From Siphonodentalium dalli (Eukaryota; Mollusca; Scaphopoda; Gadilida; Siphonodentaliidae): 64,000 bases of DNA. The DNA lies in the NCBI GenBank assembly GCA_032622095.1, contig CP136063.1:31064987-31128986 (forward strand), in the 5' to 3' direction. Shown here one piece after another: positions 23,651 through 35,392 of this stretch (within the stretch, counting starts at the first letter, position 1; every line of letters starts with the position of its first letter). The notes beneath the pieces are model-generated. The model was not told where the DNA came from. It did not search any database and saw nothing but the letters and a program-made list of their open reading frames with translations. Made by a program: the position numbers and the translations under genes.

Positions 23651-23850
23651 TACAATCAGGCGCGTAGTTAGAATCCCCAAATAGGGGGGCTTAATCATTA
23701 TATGGGGGGTTCCTAGCACGATATATAGAAGGCATATCCCGAGGGCCGCAGGCCCGAGATGGGGAGGTTCTGGGAGGGGCTGTCCCCCTCCTGAGGGTGG
23801 AAATTGTTTTTGACTGTTAAACTCTGAGAGCGAATTTGGCCAAAGCAATA
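23651..23850. repeat. GC-rich repeat-like segment
   Basis: GGCGCGTAGTTAGAATCCCC, CCCGAGGGCCGCAGGCCCGA and GGGGCTGTCCCCCTCC give strong local GC content and short hairpins, unlike the flanks. It resembles widespread invertebrate repeat ends, but there is no second copy in this window to prove it. Confidence 0.4.
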
Positions 23851-24131
23851 AACGCTGTTGTTTAAAAAAAAATTAAAAAAAATTCCACTTCTGTACTTGT
23901 GTTGAATTCTGGTAGAACACGAAACACATTTCTGCAACATTGTTTACGCGAGATCATGTTCTGGGTTGCTCATTTTCAATTTCAAATTCGTGCAAGTCAC
24001 ATCAGTGGTTCACAAAATCGAGCTGCAGTCATGCTATCACATTGGGACACATATAAGGAACGATTCATCGCAAGTTTCGGACATATTCATACGACTGAAA
24101 CGCCTGTATATTGGCTAACAAGTGGTAATTG

Positions 24132-24656
24132 TTTTATGGATTATCTCTTTGTAAACATCTATTAATTAGTTACCGGCTATAAAATATTAGATTTGAATCG
24201 AAGACTCCTTTCCGGAAATGCTTCTATCGATTAATATTAATTTTATTTCGAATATTTTCTGGTCTAAAAAGGTGTGTTTGTTCAGCTAACGAACAATAGT
24301 GGTTACTGTTAACACAGACCAGAAATTATATTGTGCAATTTTGTCACAAATAAACGTTAATTATACTCATTATCGCTTATATCTGTGGAACAAAACAATA
24401 CAAACAACCAATCTGTGACATTTGACATTCGTTACGTAGCCGTATAAACAGCACAGTGCTCTATATCGCAATACGGTCTCATCCGAATGGTCGGTTCTAA
24501 AAATAATAACATAAACGGGCCCGATTTAATATTCGAAATAAAATCAATATTAATTGATAGAACCTCTTCCGGACAGTGGTTTTCAGTTCATATCTATTAG
24601 TTTATACCTACGCAACTATTTAAAATGTGTTATTCAACGAGATAATCCATCTTTAA
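24132..24656 (+). mobile_element. MITE-1, nearly full length
   Basis: Left terminus mutated (TTTTATGGATTATCTCTTT), right TTAA at 24653-24656. The internal frame is broken. It lies immediately before the recombinase pseudogene. Confidence 0.8.
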
Positions 24657-24699
24657 TTTTCCAGATCAAATGCGAATACTTCGTCGCGATGTCATTGTT

Positions 24700-26069
24700 T
24701 CAACGCGAGCTGCTTTCGCAGATTCTACGAAGAGAAACATCAAAACGTAAACCGAGACGTATCTCTATTTTTGCATATTCTTTAACTTTGTTCCGTTACC
24801 TATACCACAGTTCAAGTTTTGGTTCTATTCGCACAGTTTCTCAGCCGTTCGTTCAAAACAACAGACGGAATACGAAATTACATTAGTGGTGTTAACACAT
24901 TTCATTTGTTGACAAATGTCTGTTTTCCGTTGAAGAAATTTCAGTTGGATCTTGTGCTTCGTGGTCTATCGCAACTACACTCATGCATGCCTAAGCGCGC
25001 TGTGCCAATCACTTTACAGATCTTGCTCCAAATATTTGCTGCCATGGATTTTGCAAATGACAATCATGTTACATATTGGTGCCTATTCCTAATTATGTTT
25101 TTCACTTTCGGTAGAAAGTCTAATTTCATGCCCACAACTATTAAGAATTTTGATCTGCATAAGCAGCTTTGTCGTCGTGATATTACACGTTATGAATCCG
25201 GTTTGATAATTCATTTTTATTGGACTAAAACAATTCAATATGGAAAAAGAAAATAGGAAATTCTGATACCAAAGATTGATTCGCCGTTTTTGGACCCGGT
25301 TACTGCTTTTAATAATATGTGTGCTAAATTTGCATTGGTACCAGACAAACCTGCTTTTGTTATTCGTGACAAAAATCGTATTATTCCTGTCACATATAAC
25401 CGTTTCACAAGGTTTTTGCGTCACATGATTACAAGCAGTGGTGAAAATGCGTCTAAATTTTCGTCGCACAGTTTCCGTCGAGGGGCTAGCACGCTAGCCT
25501 TTCAAGCAGATGTTGCATCCGAGCTAATTCAAAAACACGGTGATTGGCGGAGCGACGCTTACAAGGCTTATTTGGAGTTTAGCTTCGATGACAAAAAGAA
25601 AGTTGGGACAGCATTAATGAATCATATTTTGCATTCCTCACAAAGGTGTACACATAGATATTGCGTCACATTATTATTACGAGATCAGTCTATGTATTTG
25701 AACATTTATGGTAATTTTGTTGCAGCACCAGGTTCTAAAACAGTTACAATCATTACTGATTCTCTGGCTAAATATGTAAATGGCATAGATGATACAGATA
25801 TGCAAGTATTCAGAGGGGCGATTATTGCCAGAATAACAAGGAAAGTAGTGAACAATACCGCCCATGTAGATTATAACCACGTTATAATCATGGTTGGAAC
25901 CAATCACGTGTTTTATCTCAACGAGAAACAATTTGACTCGAATTTCAACAACTTGATCACAGCTATAAGAGAAAAGTCCCGTTGTTCAATCACAATATCA
26001 GCGATCATACCTCGATCTATTGATTTCAATGATTCAAATCCCATTATTATTAAAGTTAATCAGGCATAA
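24700..26069 (+). pseudogene. Tyrosine recombinase joined to SGNH-hydrolase-like region
   Basis: The N-terminal core-binding part (from ADSTKRN) has a stop near 24749 and a frameshift near 24812. The frame from 24819 continues through an in-frame TAG at 25254-25256 to 26069. Catalytic tyrosine-recombinase residues are readable: Arg in FTFGRKSN, HSFRRGAS (H-x-x-R), HGDW, and the nucleophile Tyr in YKAYLEF. About 30 residues later comes TIITDSLAKYVNG with a GDS-like Ser, then IIMVGTNHV (GTN block III) and TISAIIPR; the C-terminal DxxH block is missing. Pattern matches integrases of DIRS/Ngaro-type elements, some of which I recall also encode SGNH hydrolases. No reverse transcriptase is nearby, so only a remnant survives. 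Confidence 0.8.
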
Positions 26070-26220
26070 TTCCATAAAAAAGCTCAAAGACGTAGATTAG
26101 TTTGTTATAACATAATATCAGTCATGTGCATTACTTACACCATTGCTAAGGAAGGACATGTTGTAAATGTGGCCACATCTGAGAACGAACAGTAGCGAAT
26201 GAGAAACATATGTGCCAAGT

Positions 26221-26576
26221 TTAAAGATGGAATATCTCTTTAAGTAACGATTTTAAATAGTTACGTGTGTATAAAATAATAGATATGAACTGAAGACCCC
26301 TGTCCGGAAAAGCTTCTATCAATTAATATTGATTTTATTTCGAATATTAAATCGGGACCGTTTATGTTACTATTATTAGAACAGACAATCGGATGATACC
26401 ATATTGCGATATAGAGCACTGGGCTGTTCCTACGGCTACGCAACGAAAGTCAAATGTCACAGATTGGTTGTTTGTATTGTTTGGTTCCACAGACATGAGC
26501 GCTAATAAGTATAATTAACATTTATTTGTGACAAAATTGTTACATACAATTTCTGGTCTCTGTTAAAGGTGGATTA
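26221..26576 (-). mobile_element. MITE-1, right part ending at internal TTAA
   Basis: Begins at the TTAA-AGATGG right end and stops at the internal CTGTTAA, where the next copy begins in opposite orientation. Frame broken. Confidence 0.8.
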
Positions 26577-27082
26577 TCTCTTTGTAAACATGTATCATAT
26601 AGTTACCGGGGTATAAACTATTATATTTGAATCGAAGACTCCTGTCCGCAAATGCTTCTATCGATTAATATTAAGTTTATTTCGAATATTTTCTGGTCTA
26701 AAAAGGTGTGTTTATTAAGCTAACGAACAACTTTGGTTACAGAGACCAGAAATTTTATTGCACAATTTTGTCACAAATAACTGTTAATTATACTTATTAT
26801 CGCTTATATCTGTGGAACAAATCGATACAAACAATCAATCTGGGACATTTGACTTTCGGTGCGTAGCCGTAGGAACAGCCCAGTGCTCTATATCGCAATA
26901 TGGTATCATCCGAATGGTCTGTTCTGAAAATAGACACATCAACGGTCCCGATTTAATATTCGGAATAAAATCAATATTAATTGATAGAAGCTTTTCCGGA
27001 CAGGGGTCTCCAGTTCATATCTATTATTTTATACCAACGCAACTATTTATAATTTGTTATTTGAAGAGATAATCCATCTTTA
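26573..27082 (+). mobile_element. MITE-1, full length (510 bp)
   Basis: TTAA at both ends, left to right, with the 86-codon frame open at 26812-27072. Followed directly by a 30 bp scrap of another right end (27079-27107). Confidence 0.85.
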
Positions 27083-27107
27083 AAGATATATTATCTTTTA
27101 AATAACA

Positions 27108-28560
27108 ATCATGTAGGAAGTTATTCCCCTTTTCTTCTTAACTGGAAACACTCAAAGCTCCAGGTACGCACTATATAACGCAACATCAAAGGAATAACTA
27201 CCGCATTATGTATATAAGCCATTCGTGACGTTGCGCATACTATGCACCATATCAGTGGCAGTTTAATGTTATTTATACTGACATGGTCATTGAGACAACC
27301 TGCATGGGTTATGGTCATAGACGATTATGCATAATCCGCATCACGCTAACATCAGAGAGTGTTCGTGCAGTTCGGCATAGTTTACACAAATGCAATTGTC
27401 AGATAAATGACTTGGATTGTATTCAAGAGAATGGGGTTATTTATAGGTAGCACTGTCTTGATAATACTGCAACATTTATTGGTGAAACTAGAGTGGCCAT
27501 TTTGGCAGCCATCTCGAGTATTTGTCACTGATTTTGTCCAGTTCATTTTATTTGTTACTTTATATCATAATACAAGTATTATATCACATCATTAATGTAA
27601 AAAATAGTGTTATCGATACGGAATTGCCACTGGCATGATCGACATATACAAACAATTTTACGAATTTTGGTACTCAGCGGCCATCTTGAATAAAACTAGT
27701 TCCCCAAAGGTTACACATCCACATCAACCGGGATATCAATAAAGATACCTCAGTGATAAATTATTATCAGAGAAAAAAACTTTAACAGAGAACTTTTGTC
27801 ACATCCCAGTTTTGTTGGATTACCTGTTACAGTGATTGTTCCTCTGCCTAACAGAACCTCCATAGGTACATCGGTGTTACAGTGATTGTTCATCTGTCTG
27901 GCAGAACCTCCCTAGGTACGGTACATCGATGTTACAGTGATTGTTCAGCTGTCTGACAGAGCCTGCCTATGTTCATTGATGTTAGAGTGACTGTTCGTCT
28001 GTATAGCAGAACATCCCTATGTACACCGGTGTTACAGTCATTGTTCAGCTGTCTGGCAGAACATCCCTATGTAATCGGTGCCACTGGGGTTATTTCCCAT
28101 GAGCTTTGACTAAACTGTATGTGCGGAATCCACTGCACACTGCATCGGTGTTACAGTGATTGTTCCTCTATTTGGCGACAGAATCTCCCTAGGAACATCG
28201 ATGTTACAGTGATTGTTCAGCTGTCTGGCAGAACCTCCCTATGTACATAGGTGTTACAGTGATTGTTCATCTGTCGGGCAGATCCGCCCTAGGTACATCG
28301 GTGTTCCCCTTTTTGGCAGAACCTCCCTGTGTAATCGGTTACACTGGGGTTATCATCCCATGAGCTTTGACCAAACTCTATGCGCGGAATCCATGTTGTA
28401 CATAATTCGAGGGAGGCCTTCTAATCATATTGTTTATAGTTATAAAGAATATTCATTCCGCCCTCTTTTTTGCTGTCATCAGAATCTAAGATTATTTCCA
28501 ATTGTCCTGCGACGAACATATTAAATTCCAGAAACTACATATGGAGAGATGTATGTGGTT
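27108..28560. repeat. Unit E behind ZNF-E (arm 1)
   Basis: Complete unit E from CATGTAGGAAG to TCCTGCGACGAACATATT, with the minisatellite at 27826-28325. It has the un-inserted ATAACTACC site at 27194-27202. Confidence 0.75.
27826..28325. repeat. Minisatellite, ~50 bp unit (arm 1)
   Basis: Repeats of GTTACAGTGATTGTTCAKCT plus CTGGCAGAACCTCCCTA and GTACATCG, about nine units, with an inserted second copy of the AATCGGTGCCACTGGGGTTA unit-E sequence. Confidence 0.85.
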
Positions 28561-28649
28561 TTATCCCCAGTGTGGATTCTTTTATGTGTTGCTAAATTGC
28601 TCGATTGGAAAAATTATTCCCTACATATCTCACATCGGTAAGGCTTATA

Positions 28650-29711
28650 TCAAGTGTGGATCCTCTTATGTTTAACCAATGCGCTCGATTGAGTGAACGA
28701 TTTCCCGCATATATCACAATGGTAAGGCTTATCTCCGGTGTGGATTCTCTTATGTGCCACCAAGTAGCTCGACCGATTAAATGAGTTCCCACATATATCA
28801 CAATGGTAAGGCATATCTCCGGTGTGGATTCTCTTATGTGCCATCAAGTGGCTCGCCTGATTAAATGATTTCCCGCAGATATCACAACTATAAGGCTTAT
28901 CTCCGGTGTGGATTCTCTTATGTCTCTCCAAGCTGCTCGCCTGATTAAATGATTTCCCGCATATATCACAACTATAAGGCTTGTCTCCGGTGTGGATCAT
29001 TTTATGTCTCACCAAGTCGCCGGATTGATTAAATGATTTCCCACATATATCACAACAATATGGTTTATCTCCGATGTGGATTCTCTTATGTGTCACCAAG
29101 TTGCTCGATCTACTAAATGATTTCCCGCATATATCACAATGGTAAGGCTTATCTCCAGTATGGATTCTCTTATGATTCACCACGCTGCTCAACTGACTAA
29201 ATGATTTCCCACATATATCACAACGGTAAGGCTTATCTCCAGTATGGATTCTCTTATGTGTCATCAAGACGCTCGTTTGGTTAAATGATTTCCCACATAT
29301 ATCACAACCGTAAGGCTTCTCTCCAGCATGGATTCTCTTATGTGTCACCAAGTCGCTCGTGTAGTTAAATGATTTCCCACATATATCACAATCGTAGTGC
29401 TTATCTCCATGGTGTATTCTCTTATGTTTCACCAAGCTACCCGATTGATTAAAAGATTTCCCGCATATATCACAACAGAAAGGCTTATCTCCAGTGTGGG
29501 TTCTCTTATGTGTCACCAAGTTGCCCGATTGATTAAAAGATTTCCCGCATATATCACACCAATAAGGCTTATCTCCGGTGTGGATTTTCTTATGTGTCAC
29601 CAAGCTTTTTGATTGGGTGAACCATTTACCACATACGTCACAATGATGTTGTTTATTTCCTGTGTTGGCGCCGGTCTCATCATCATTGAGGGTAGCATCT
29701 CCCATAATCAA
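28650..29711 (-). CDS. ZNF-E: intact 12-finger C2H2 protein
   Basis: 353 codons, intronless. MIMGDATLNDDE leader, finger 1 with CDVCGKWF, then eleven [16 protein letters not shown] fingers; all Cys and His ligands kept. Linkers are mostly TGDKP, with one AGEKP after finger 4 and an HHGDKH linker after finger 3. Recognition-helix positions vary among NQSGNL, NQSGSL, NYTSDL, NQTSVL, SQLSSV, SRSSNL, NQSGDL, NQASSL, NQASHL, NRSSYL and TQSSAL. It is the parent-like copy of ZNF-F, which sits inverted in arm 2. Predicted nuclear DNA-binding protein of unknown target. Confidence 0.88.
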   Translation of the reverse strand: MIMGDATLNDDETGANTGNKQHHCDVCGKWFTQSKSLVTHKKIHTGDKPYWCDICGKSFNQSGNLVTHKRTHTGDKPFCCDICGKSFNQSGSLVKHKRIHHGDKHYDCDICGKSFNYTSDLVTHKRIHAGEKPYGCDICGKSFNQTSVLMTHKRIHTGDKPYRCDICGKSFSQLSSVVNHKRIHTGDKPYHCDICGKSFSRSSNLVTHKRIHIGDKPYCCDICGKSFNQSGDLVRHKMIHTGDKPYSCDICGKSFNQASSLERHKRIHTGDKPYSCDICGKSFNQASHLMAHKRIHTGDMPYHCDICGNSFNRSSYLVAHKRIHTGDKPYHCDICGKSFTQSSALVKHKRIHT

Positions 29712-29960
29712 TATATCAATATATATAGGTCATCCAATATAATTCGAACCGAATTCCATTAGCACAGTGTAATTGTTAATTATGTAGTTCAAGTTAATGA
29801 AGGATCAAGTATCACTCGAACAAAGGACGAGGGAAATATCATATTATGTTGAATAAACGTGCGTCTAAATATGTGGTTGTGTTTATAAGCGCCATTCACG
29901 AAACGATAGATGCATACATAGCCTACATGTGAGTCTACACTAACGGATGGTTGAGAGTCA
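29712..29960 (-). promoter_or_regulatory. ZNF-E upstream block
   Basis: Shared with ZNF-C, -D, -F and -G: AATGAAGGATCAAGTATCA, CTCGAACAAAGGACG, GCGTCTAAATATGTGGTTGT, CGCCATTCACGAAACGATAG and GTGAGTCTACACTAACGG (plus strand). Promoter or 5' UTR likely. Confidence 0.42.
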
Positions 29961-31089
29961 CATGTCTCAAATGGAACAATACAGTGGTTCAACTGTTTGA
30001 ATACTTCAGCGAATACTGTGAAATTATGTTTCTGATAATTACCCAAGGGTTCGAGGAAAAATAAAATTCTTCTAAATTTAATAACAGAAAATAAATTAAT
30101 TCAAGACAAACATGCAAGTTAATAAATAGTACATATGCATACATGGACAAAACACATGCCAGACAACACTGTACACATCAACAGTCATTCGATTTATTTC
30201 AACCCGCCTGCAAAGTAGGAAAGACATCATTCTTTTCTGATTGGGATGGGAGGGTGGGAAAGTTTTCAAACTTGTAGCCTCAGAAGAAAATATCAATATA
30301 ATGATAAAAATTAACAAAGGCAATTAGAAATTCCCGCGAAAAAGGGGGTGCGTCAATTTAAACCAATGAAAAGGCGAGACAATTTATACTATAATTAACA
30401 TATCAAAACTCTTGAACTATGGAAGACCAGATCGTACCTAAAGAAATTCTCGAATCACCGTTTGCTAATTAATTTATTTGATGTGAAATAGAACCCATTG
30501 GAAGTCCAGCGGAAGTAGGGGGTAACCCAAAATTCTCTGTTATAGTTTGTTTCTTTGCTGATTATTCATGGGGAGGGTCTCTGTAATGATTTCTAGGGTG
30601 GTGTGGACGTCTCACCCTTGAGCATTTTGAGAAATCCAAGATGGCGTCCAAGATGGCTACCGGATTTCGGTATTTAATTTAATCGGTTAATAACTTTCTC
30701 GAATTGAAGTTTAATATGTCAATTTTATGATAGGAATCTTATAGTATATGTGGGTCGAACTATGTTTCAAATTTTCCATGCTTGATTATAAAGATGGCCG
30801 TAAAAATGTCAGCCAAATACATGAACATTATGAAATATTGCAATATATAGATTATTACAATATTTTGTTTTATCAAAAATACAAATACAATCCAAAGAAA
30901 CGAATACAATGCCAAAAGAAACCATTACGTCGTCAGTGCCGCGAATTTTAACAACAAGCGTGTTATTAAATGATACGAATTGACCATGCTGCATCCTCTA
31001 TCTGAAGCATATGTTTCTAATCAATGTTATTCTGGTTAACATCACAGTCTTTTGTAAACTCGTTAAAACAGTTAAGCGCACCTTGGCAC
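29961..31089. other. Non-coding part of arm 1
   Basis: AT-rich sequence with CAAGATGGCGTCCAAGATGG and repeat R2 (about 30770-30905). It holds the undisturbed TTAA at 31072-31075 where arm 2 carries a MITE-1. Open frames here are mirrored in arm 2 only because the DNA is duplicated; none has a domain. Confidence 0.6.
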
Positions 31090-32840
31090 GAACAAAATGA
31101 CGTGCACGGCAAACCAGCACGAGAGCACCCACATCTCTTTGAAGAGCAAGGCGAATTGCTGGTGCACTACTTCAGTATGCTATCCGGGGCCTTTGGTATG
31201 TTGTCGGCAACCGTGGTGGGAACGAGTTCGTCGCCATCTTTAGACCAACCAAAATTTGTTGCCTCCATATCCGGCGGAGATTCGTCTGATGCATATCGCC
31301 AAGTAGCAACTTGAAGGTGAGCACGCTTTATATTTTCAATGAAAGCTTCGGTGGTTGGGGGTAACGAGTTCAATTTTGAAGCACAGGCTATTGACCGTCC
31401 AACTTTTAACGACCACAAGACTTCGTCCACTACATCATTTATATTTATATGACTATTCCCGAGTCAAAGGGTGCTTTCCACTGCGCAGATTGTTTTGTGC
31501 CGAACACTTCCCAATACCAAAGTATGACGCAACAGTGTCGCACCCTGTCAATCGTTGCATCGCTAGCAGATCAGGGATAATTTTTCTATGCGTCTGGTAT
31601 GTTTTGTTTATGTCGATCGTAGTCCGCCCTTTAGCTGGGGAAGCCATCAGTACACGTCCAGAAATCTCACCCATGTGCACGAAATGCAGAAGCATTATAA
31701 ATATGTCGGTGTCGTCAGCTAGGATGAGTAAACATGGTGTTGAAATATTTGCTACCTGGTTAATGATGACCATATCGGCTTCTTCGTGTGTTGACTTGAT
31801 GTCAATTCGCCGAACTATCAAACCTTTGTGTATTTCCAGAGGCACTGGATCTTCTCCTGTAATGACCAATTTGTGTTGTGTTTGCTTCCAATCGTCAGCG
31901 TGTTTCTGAAGTTCTTGGCAGATAAGATTAACAAGATGTGCTTTGTTATGCGTAACAGTAATAATAACATTTTGGGATGGCAGTCGGATAGTTGTCTTCA
32001 GTGTGTGCATCCGACTTGCACCTTGGTCTCGTCCGATTCGCGTAGAACCCTTCATACTACCTGTAATGTATCGATCAAATACAAGGTAGACATCTGTGGT
32101 CTTTATCTGGTTACGAATGTACAATCTAAACCGATTTAAATAATCCTGAACAGCGCCTGATGATGGCCAGGGGATGACCCAGAGAATAGCGCAACCATCC
32201 AGAAATGTTGCTTCAATCGGCATGCGCTCTGCAGAATGATCAGGTGTATAATCAACTGTAAGAGCATTCTTCAAGTTGGCTTTTGACTTAGATTCCCTTA
32301 GATGACCATTTGGATCGAACATAGATGTTGGAAATGGAGCGAGCTCGTGAGACAATGTTTCATTAATATCTACACTACGGGAGCTGTCATGCAGGCCCAT
32401 TGCTCTGGCATATATAATATCGGGGTCAAATATTTTCCCATCGTCTATCTTTATATGCTTGTGGGACTGTGCCATTTTATGCACGTCACGGGATATTTTA
32501 TTGTGGAATCCGTCTGGCCAACTCTTCTAAAACTCTTGCATTTGCTTCAAATACAATGCTCTAGAATTGTTAACTTTCACAGTTTTGTCGCTAACTATCT
32601 TGCCCAAATCGACATTGATAAGACCATCGGGTGCTGAGTTGGTTCAAGGGGATCAATAGTATCAATACAAATCTCCAATTTAGCTCGCAAACTGCCGTCG
32701 ACAGCATCAAGTTCAAGTTCAATTCTGGACGTCGACTCTTCCTTGTGGTGTGTGAGAGATTCGCATCACAAATTTGCATTGATTCTAAATCTTTTATCAG
32801 ACCATTGCATGTGTGTAAGCTGTAAGATGACTTTCCTCGC
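31090..32840 (-). pseudogene. PIN/FEN1-like multidomain gene, 3' part (copy in arm 1)
   Basis: Read on the minus strand. Starts near LHTCNGLIKDLE, then HKEES, AKLEICIDTIDPLEPTQHP and SWPDGFHNKI, with two frameshifts (near 32750 and 32640) and a TAG near 32530. A clean 343-codon frame (32484-31453) follows: IIYARAMGL, LDGCAILWVIPWP, DVYLVFDRY, ADDTDIFIMLLHF, SPAKGRTTIDI and LTGCDTVASYFGIGK. A shifted frame then gives LNSLPPTTEAF, KRAHLQ and a Cys-rich tail. The DDTD and GCDT acidic motifs fit a PIN/FEN1-type nuclease fold. From memory, such proteins occur as long uncharacterised predictions in many invertebrates; name and function unknown to me. Confidence 0.7.
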
Positions 32841-34333
32841 TGCGATATCAATAAAGTTAGACAGATCGATGCCTGCACTCCTTATTGGCAGTATTATCAC
32901 AAGTATCGGCCTCAATCAAGCCACATACCTCCAGGTAGCACTTGGCGTGCTTTTACGTAATTCCAAGATGATTGTTAATCATATGTATGAGTATCGTGTT
33001 ACATGCAGTTACGACGAACTACGTCGATTCAAAAAATCAGCTGCTATGGCAGCATCATTGGATACAGCGAAACAAGGAATAAATGACGCATCCAATGGTA
33101 TGATCCAAATTATAGCCGATAATTTTGACTGTGATATCAGCTCTCCAAATGGGAAATCATCGACGCACTCACTTGCAATGATAATGACCCAGGCAGCTTG
33201 TGGTGTTAGTATTGGTGATCAGACAATTCCTCGTTTGAAGAAAGATGACCTTCCAAATACCACGATAGATGAACAAACAATTGACGGATCTCAATTCAAA
33301 ATTACTAAGGACCCTGTAATGAATAGTGTTCCCAAATCCACTGTTTCAGGTAAATTCAGCCACCACCAAGATGTTTCGCGGCGGCGGGCTGGTGAAAACG
33401 ATTTGTCTTTCTTTGAGGGTGTGATTTATAAGGACAACTGCCCCGAATATAATGGATACAATACCAATTTGTGTCGAGAACAGGGACAGTCTGCTAGACC
33501 AAAGACAAATATTGTTTATCTCCCGCTGATAGACAGACCACCAGCAGATTCACAGACAATGATAGCTGTAATGACAAAAGCTCAAACTTTATCTCGATCA
33601 GCTGGACAAGCTTTTGTCATATTCACTGCAGACCAACAGTTATATCGTGTTGCCTTGCATGCTACTTGGGACAATCCTACCAAGTTCAATGACGTGTATC
33701 TGCGAATCGGGGGCATGCACCTTCTGATGAGTTACTGTGGTTCGATAGGTTCGTTGATGGCGGAAAGTGGTTTGGTGGAAATCATCAGTGTGCAGTTTGG
33801 TGGAGTATTGAAAATGCTTACAGGAAAGAAATTTCCGTAAAAAGTTCGTGCTCTCAAAATGTTGGCTGAAGAAGTGTTGCGTCCTGTATTTTGCAAATTC
33901 GAAATGGAATGCATGCATGACCTAGATACCACATTGGACAGATTGGCACTTCAAGGTAAGACCATCTAAGCTGTGGATTGACTGTCGGTTGAGACCAGTG
34001 TTTCTTATGTTGAAATACATACGTGCTGAGCGTGAATCGGATTGGCCATTACATCTAGACTCGGTCAGTGATATGATTCCATTGTTTTTTGCAGGCGGTC
34101 ATATCCACTATGCCAGATATGCCTTGTATTATTTACGTTCAATGAAATCAATGCCCGAACATGTCGGCCAACACTTCGTGAAGGGCGAGCACACATTGCA
34201 CCACAACACTGGAATTTTTAATGGAATTTGGACAGACATGGCCATCGAAACTACATTTATGAGATATGGTCACGGACCTTCTGGAATAATTGGTATAACA
34301 CTAAAGCCAGAGAGCATCAAAACGTGGGCATAG
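32833..34333 (+). pseudogene. Central part of the same multidomain gene, head to head
   Basis: Plus-strand frame from about ATYLQVALGVL: CSYDELRRFKKSAA, DNFDCDISSPNGK, then RIGGMHLLMSYCGSIGSLM, FGGVLKMLTGKKFP, an in-frame TAA at 33838-33840, LAEEVLRPVF, a frameshift near 33955, LWIDCRLRPVFLMLKYIRAE, HYARYALYYLRSM, FMRYGHGPSGIIG and LKPESIKTWA-stop at 34333. Present once, between the inverted arms. In related invertebrate proteins, as I recall them, this region precedes the PIN-like region in one chain. Here the PIN part with its linker lies on the opposite strand starting at the same spot (~32830). Confidence 0.65.
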
Positions 34334-34345
34334 ATTCATACGTTC

Positions 34346-35385
34346 GCGCTATTCTCTGGGTCATCCCCTGGCCATCACCTGGCGCTGTTCAGAATTATTT
34401 AAATCGGTTTAGATTGTACATTCGTAACCATATGAAGACCACAGATGTCTACCTTGTATTTGATCGATACATTACAGGTAGCACGAAAGGTTCTACGCGA
34501 ATCGGACGAGACCAAGGTGCAAGTCGGATGCACACACTGAAGACAACTATCCGACTGCCATCCCAACTGACGATTGGAAGCAAACACAACACAAATTGGT
34601 CATTACAGGAGAAGATCCAGTGCCTCTGGAAATACACAAAGGTTTGATAGTTCGGCGAATTGACCTCAAGTCAACACACGAAGAAGCCGATATGGTCATC
34701 ATTAACCAGGTAGCAAATATTTCAACACCATGTTCACTCATCCTAGCTGACGACACCGATATATTTATAATGCTTCTGCATTTCGTGCACATGGGTGAGA
34801 TTTCTGGACGTGTGCTGATGGCTTCCCCAGCTAAAGGGCGACTACGATCGACATAAACAAAACATACCAGACGCATAGCAAAATTATCCCTGATCTGCTA
34901 GCGATGCAACGATTGACAGGGTGCGACACTGTTGCGTCATACTTTGGTATTGGGAAGTGTTCGGCACAAAACAATCTGCGCAGTGGAAAGCACCCTTTGA
35001 CTCGGGAATAGTCATATAAATATAAATGATGTAGTGGACGAAGTCTTGTGGTCGTTAAAAGTTGGACGGTCAATAGCCTGTGCTTCAAAATTGAACTCGT
35101 TACCCCCAACCACCGAAGCTTTCATTGAAAATATAAAGCGTGCTCACCTTCAAGTTGCTACTTGGCGATATGCATCAGACGAATCTCCGCCGGATATGGA
35201 GGCAACAAATTTTGGTTGGTCTAAAGATGGCGACGAACTCGTTCCTACCACGGTTGCCGACAACAAACCAAAGGCCCCGGAAAGCTTACTGAAGCTGATA
35301 TGGTGTTCGTGCAGTAGTGCACCAGCAATTCGCCTTGCTCTTCAAAGAGATGTGGGTGCTTTCGTGCTGGTTTGAGGCGTGCCAA
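34346..35385 (+). pseudogene. PIN/FEN1-like 3' part (copy in arm 2)
   Basis: Inverted duplicate of 31090-32192. It starts at AILWVIPWPSPG directly after the central part, so the linker region (about 640 bp in arm 1) is missing. A deletion of about 70 bp after TTIRLPSQ and a 1 bp loss in the KGRTT codons break it. The final frame (35034-35375) retains LNSLPPTTEAF, KRAH and the start of the Cys-rich tail (LIWCSCSS), then shifts. Confidence 0.75.
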
Positions 35386-35392
35386 GGTGCGC

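Larger units (their letters stand above)
27263..32192 (+). repeat. Large inverted duplication, arm 1
   Basis: Pairs in inverse orientation with 34346-40018. Matching order: unit E, minisatellite, ZNF-E, its upstream block, a ~1 kb AT-rich segment with repeat R2, then the 3' part of the PIN-like gene. Outer edge at TTAA 27263-27266, where arm 2 has a MITE-1 end; inner edge at the AGAGAATAGCGC motif. By eye most stretches differ by only a few percent outside indels. Confidence 0.9.
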
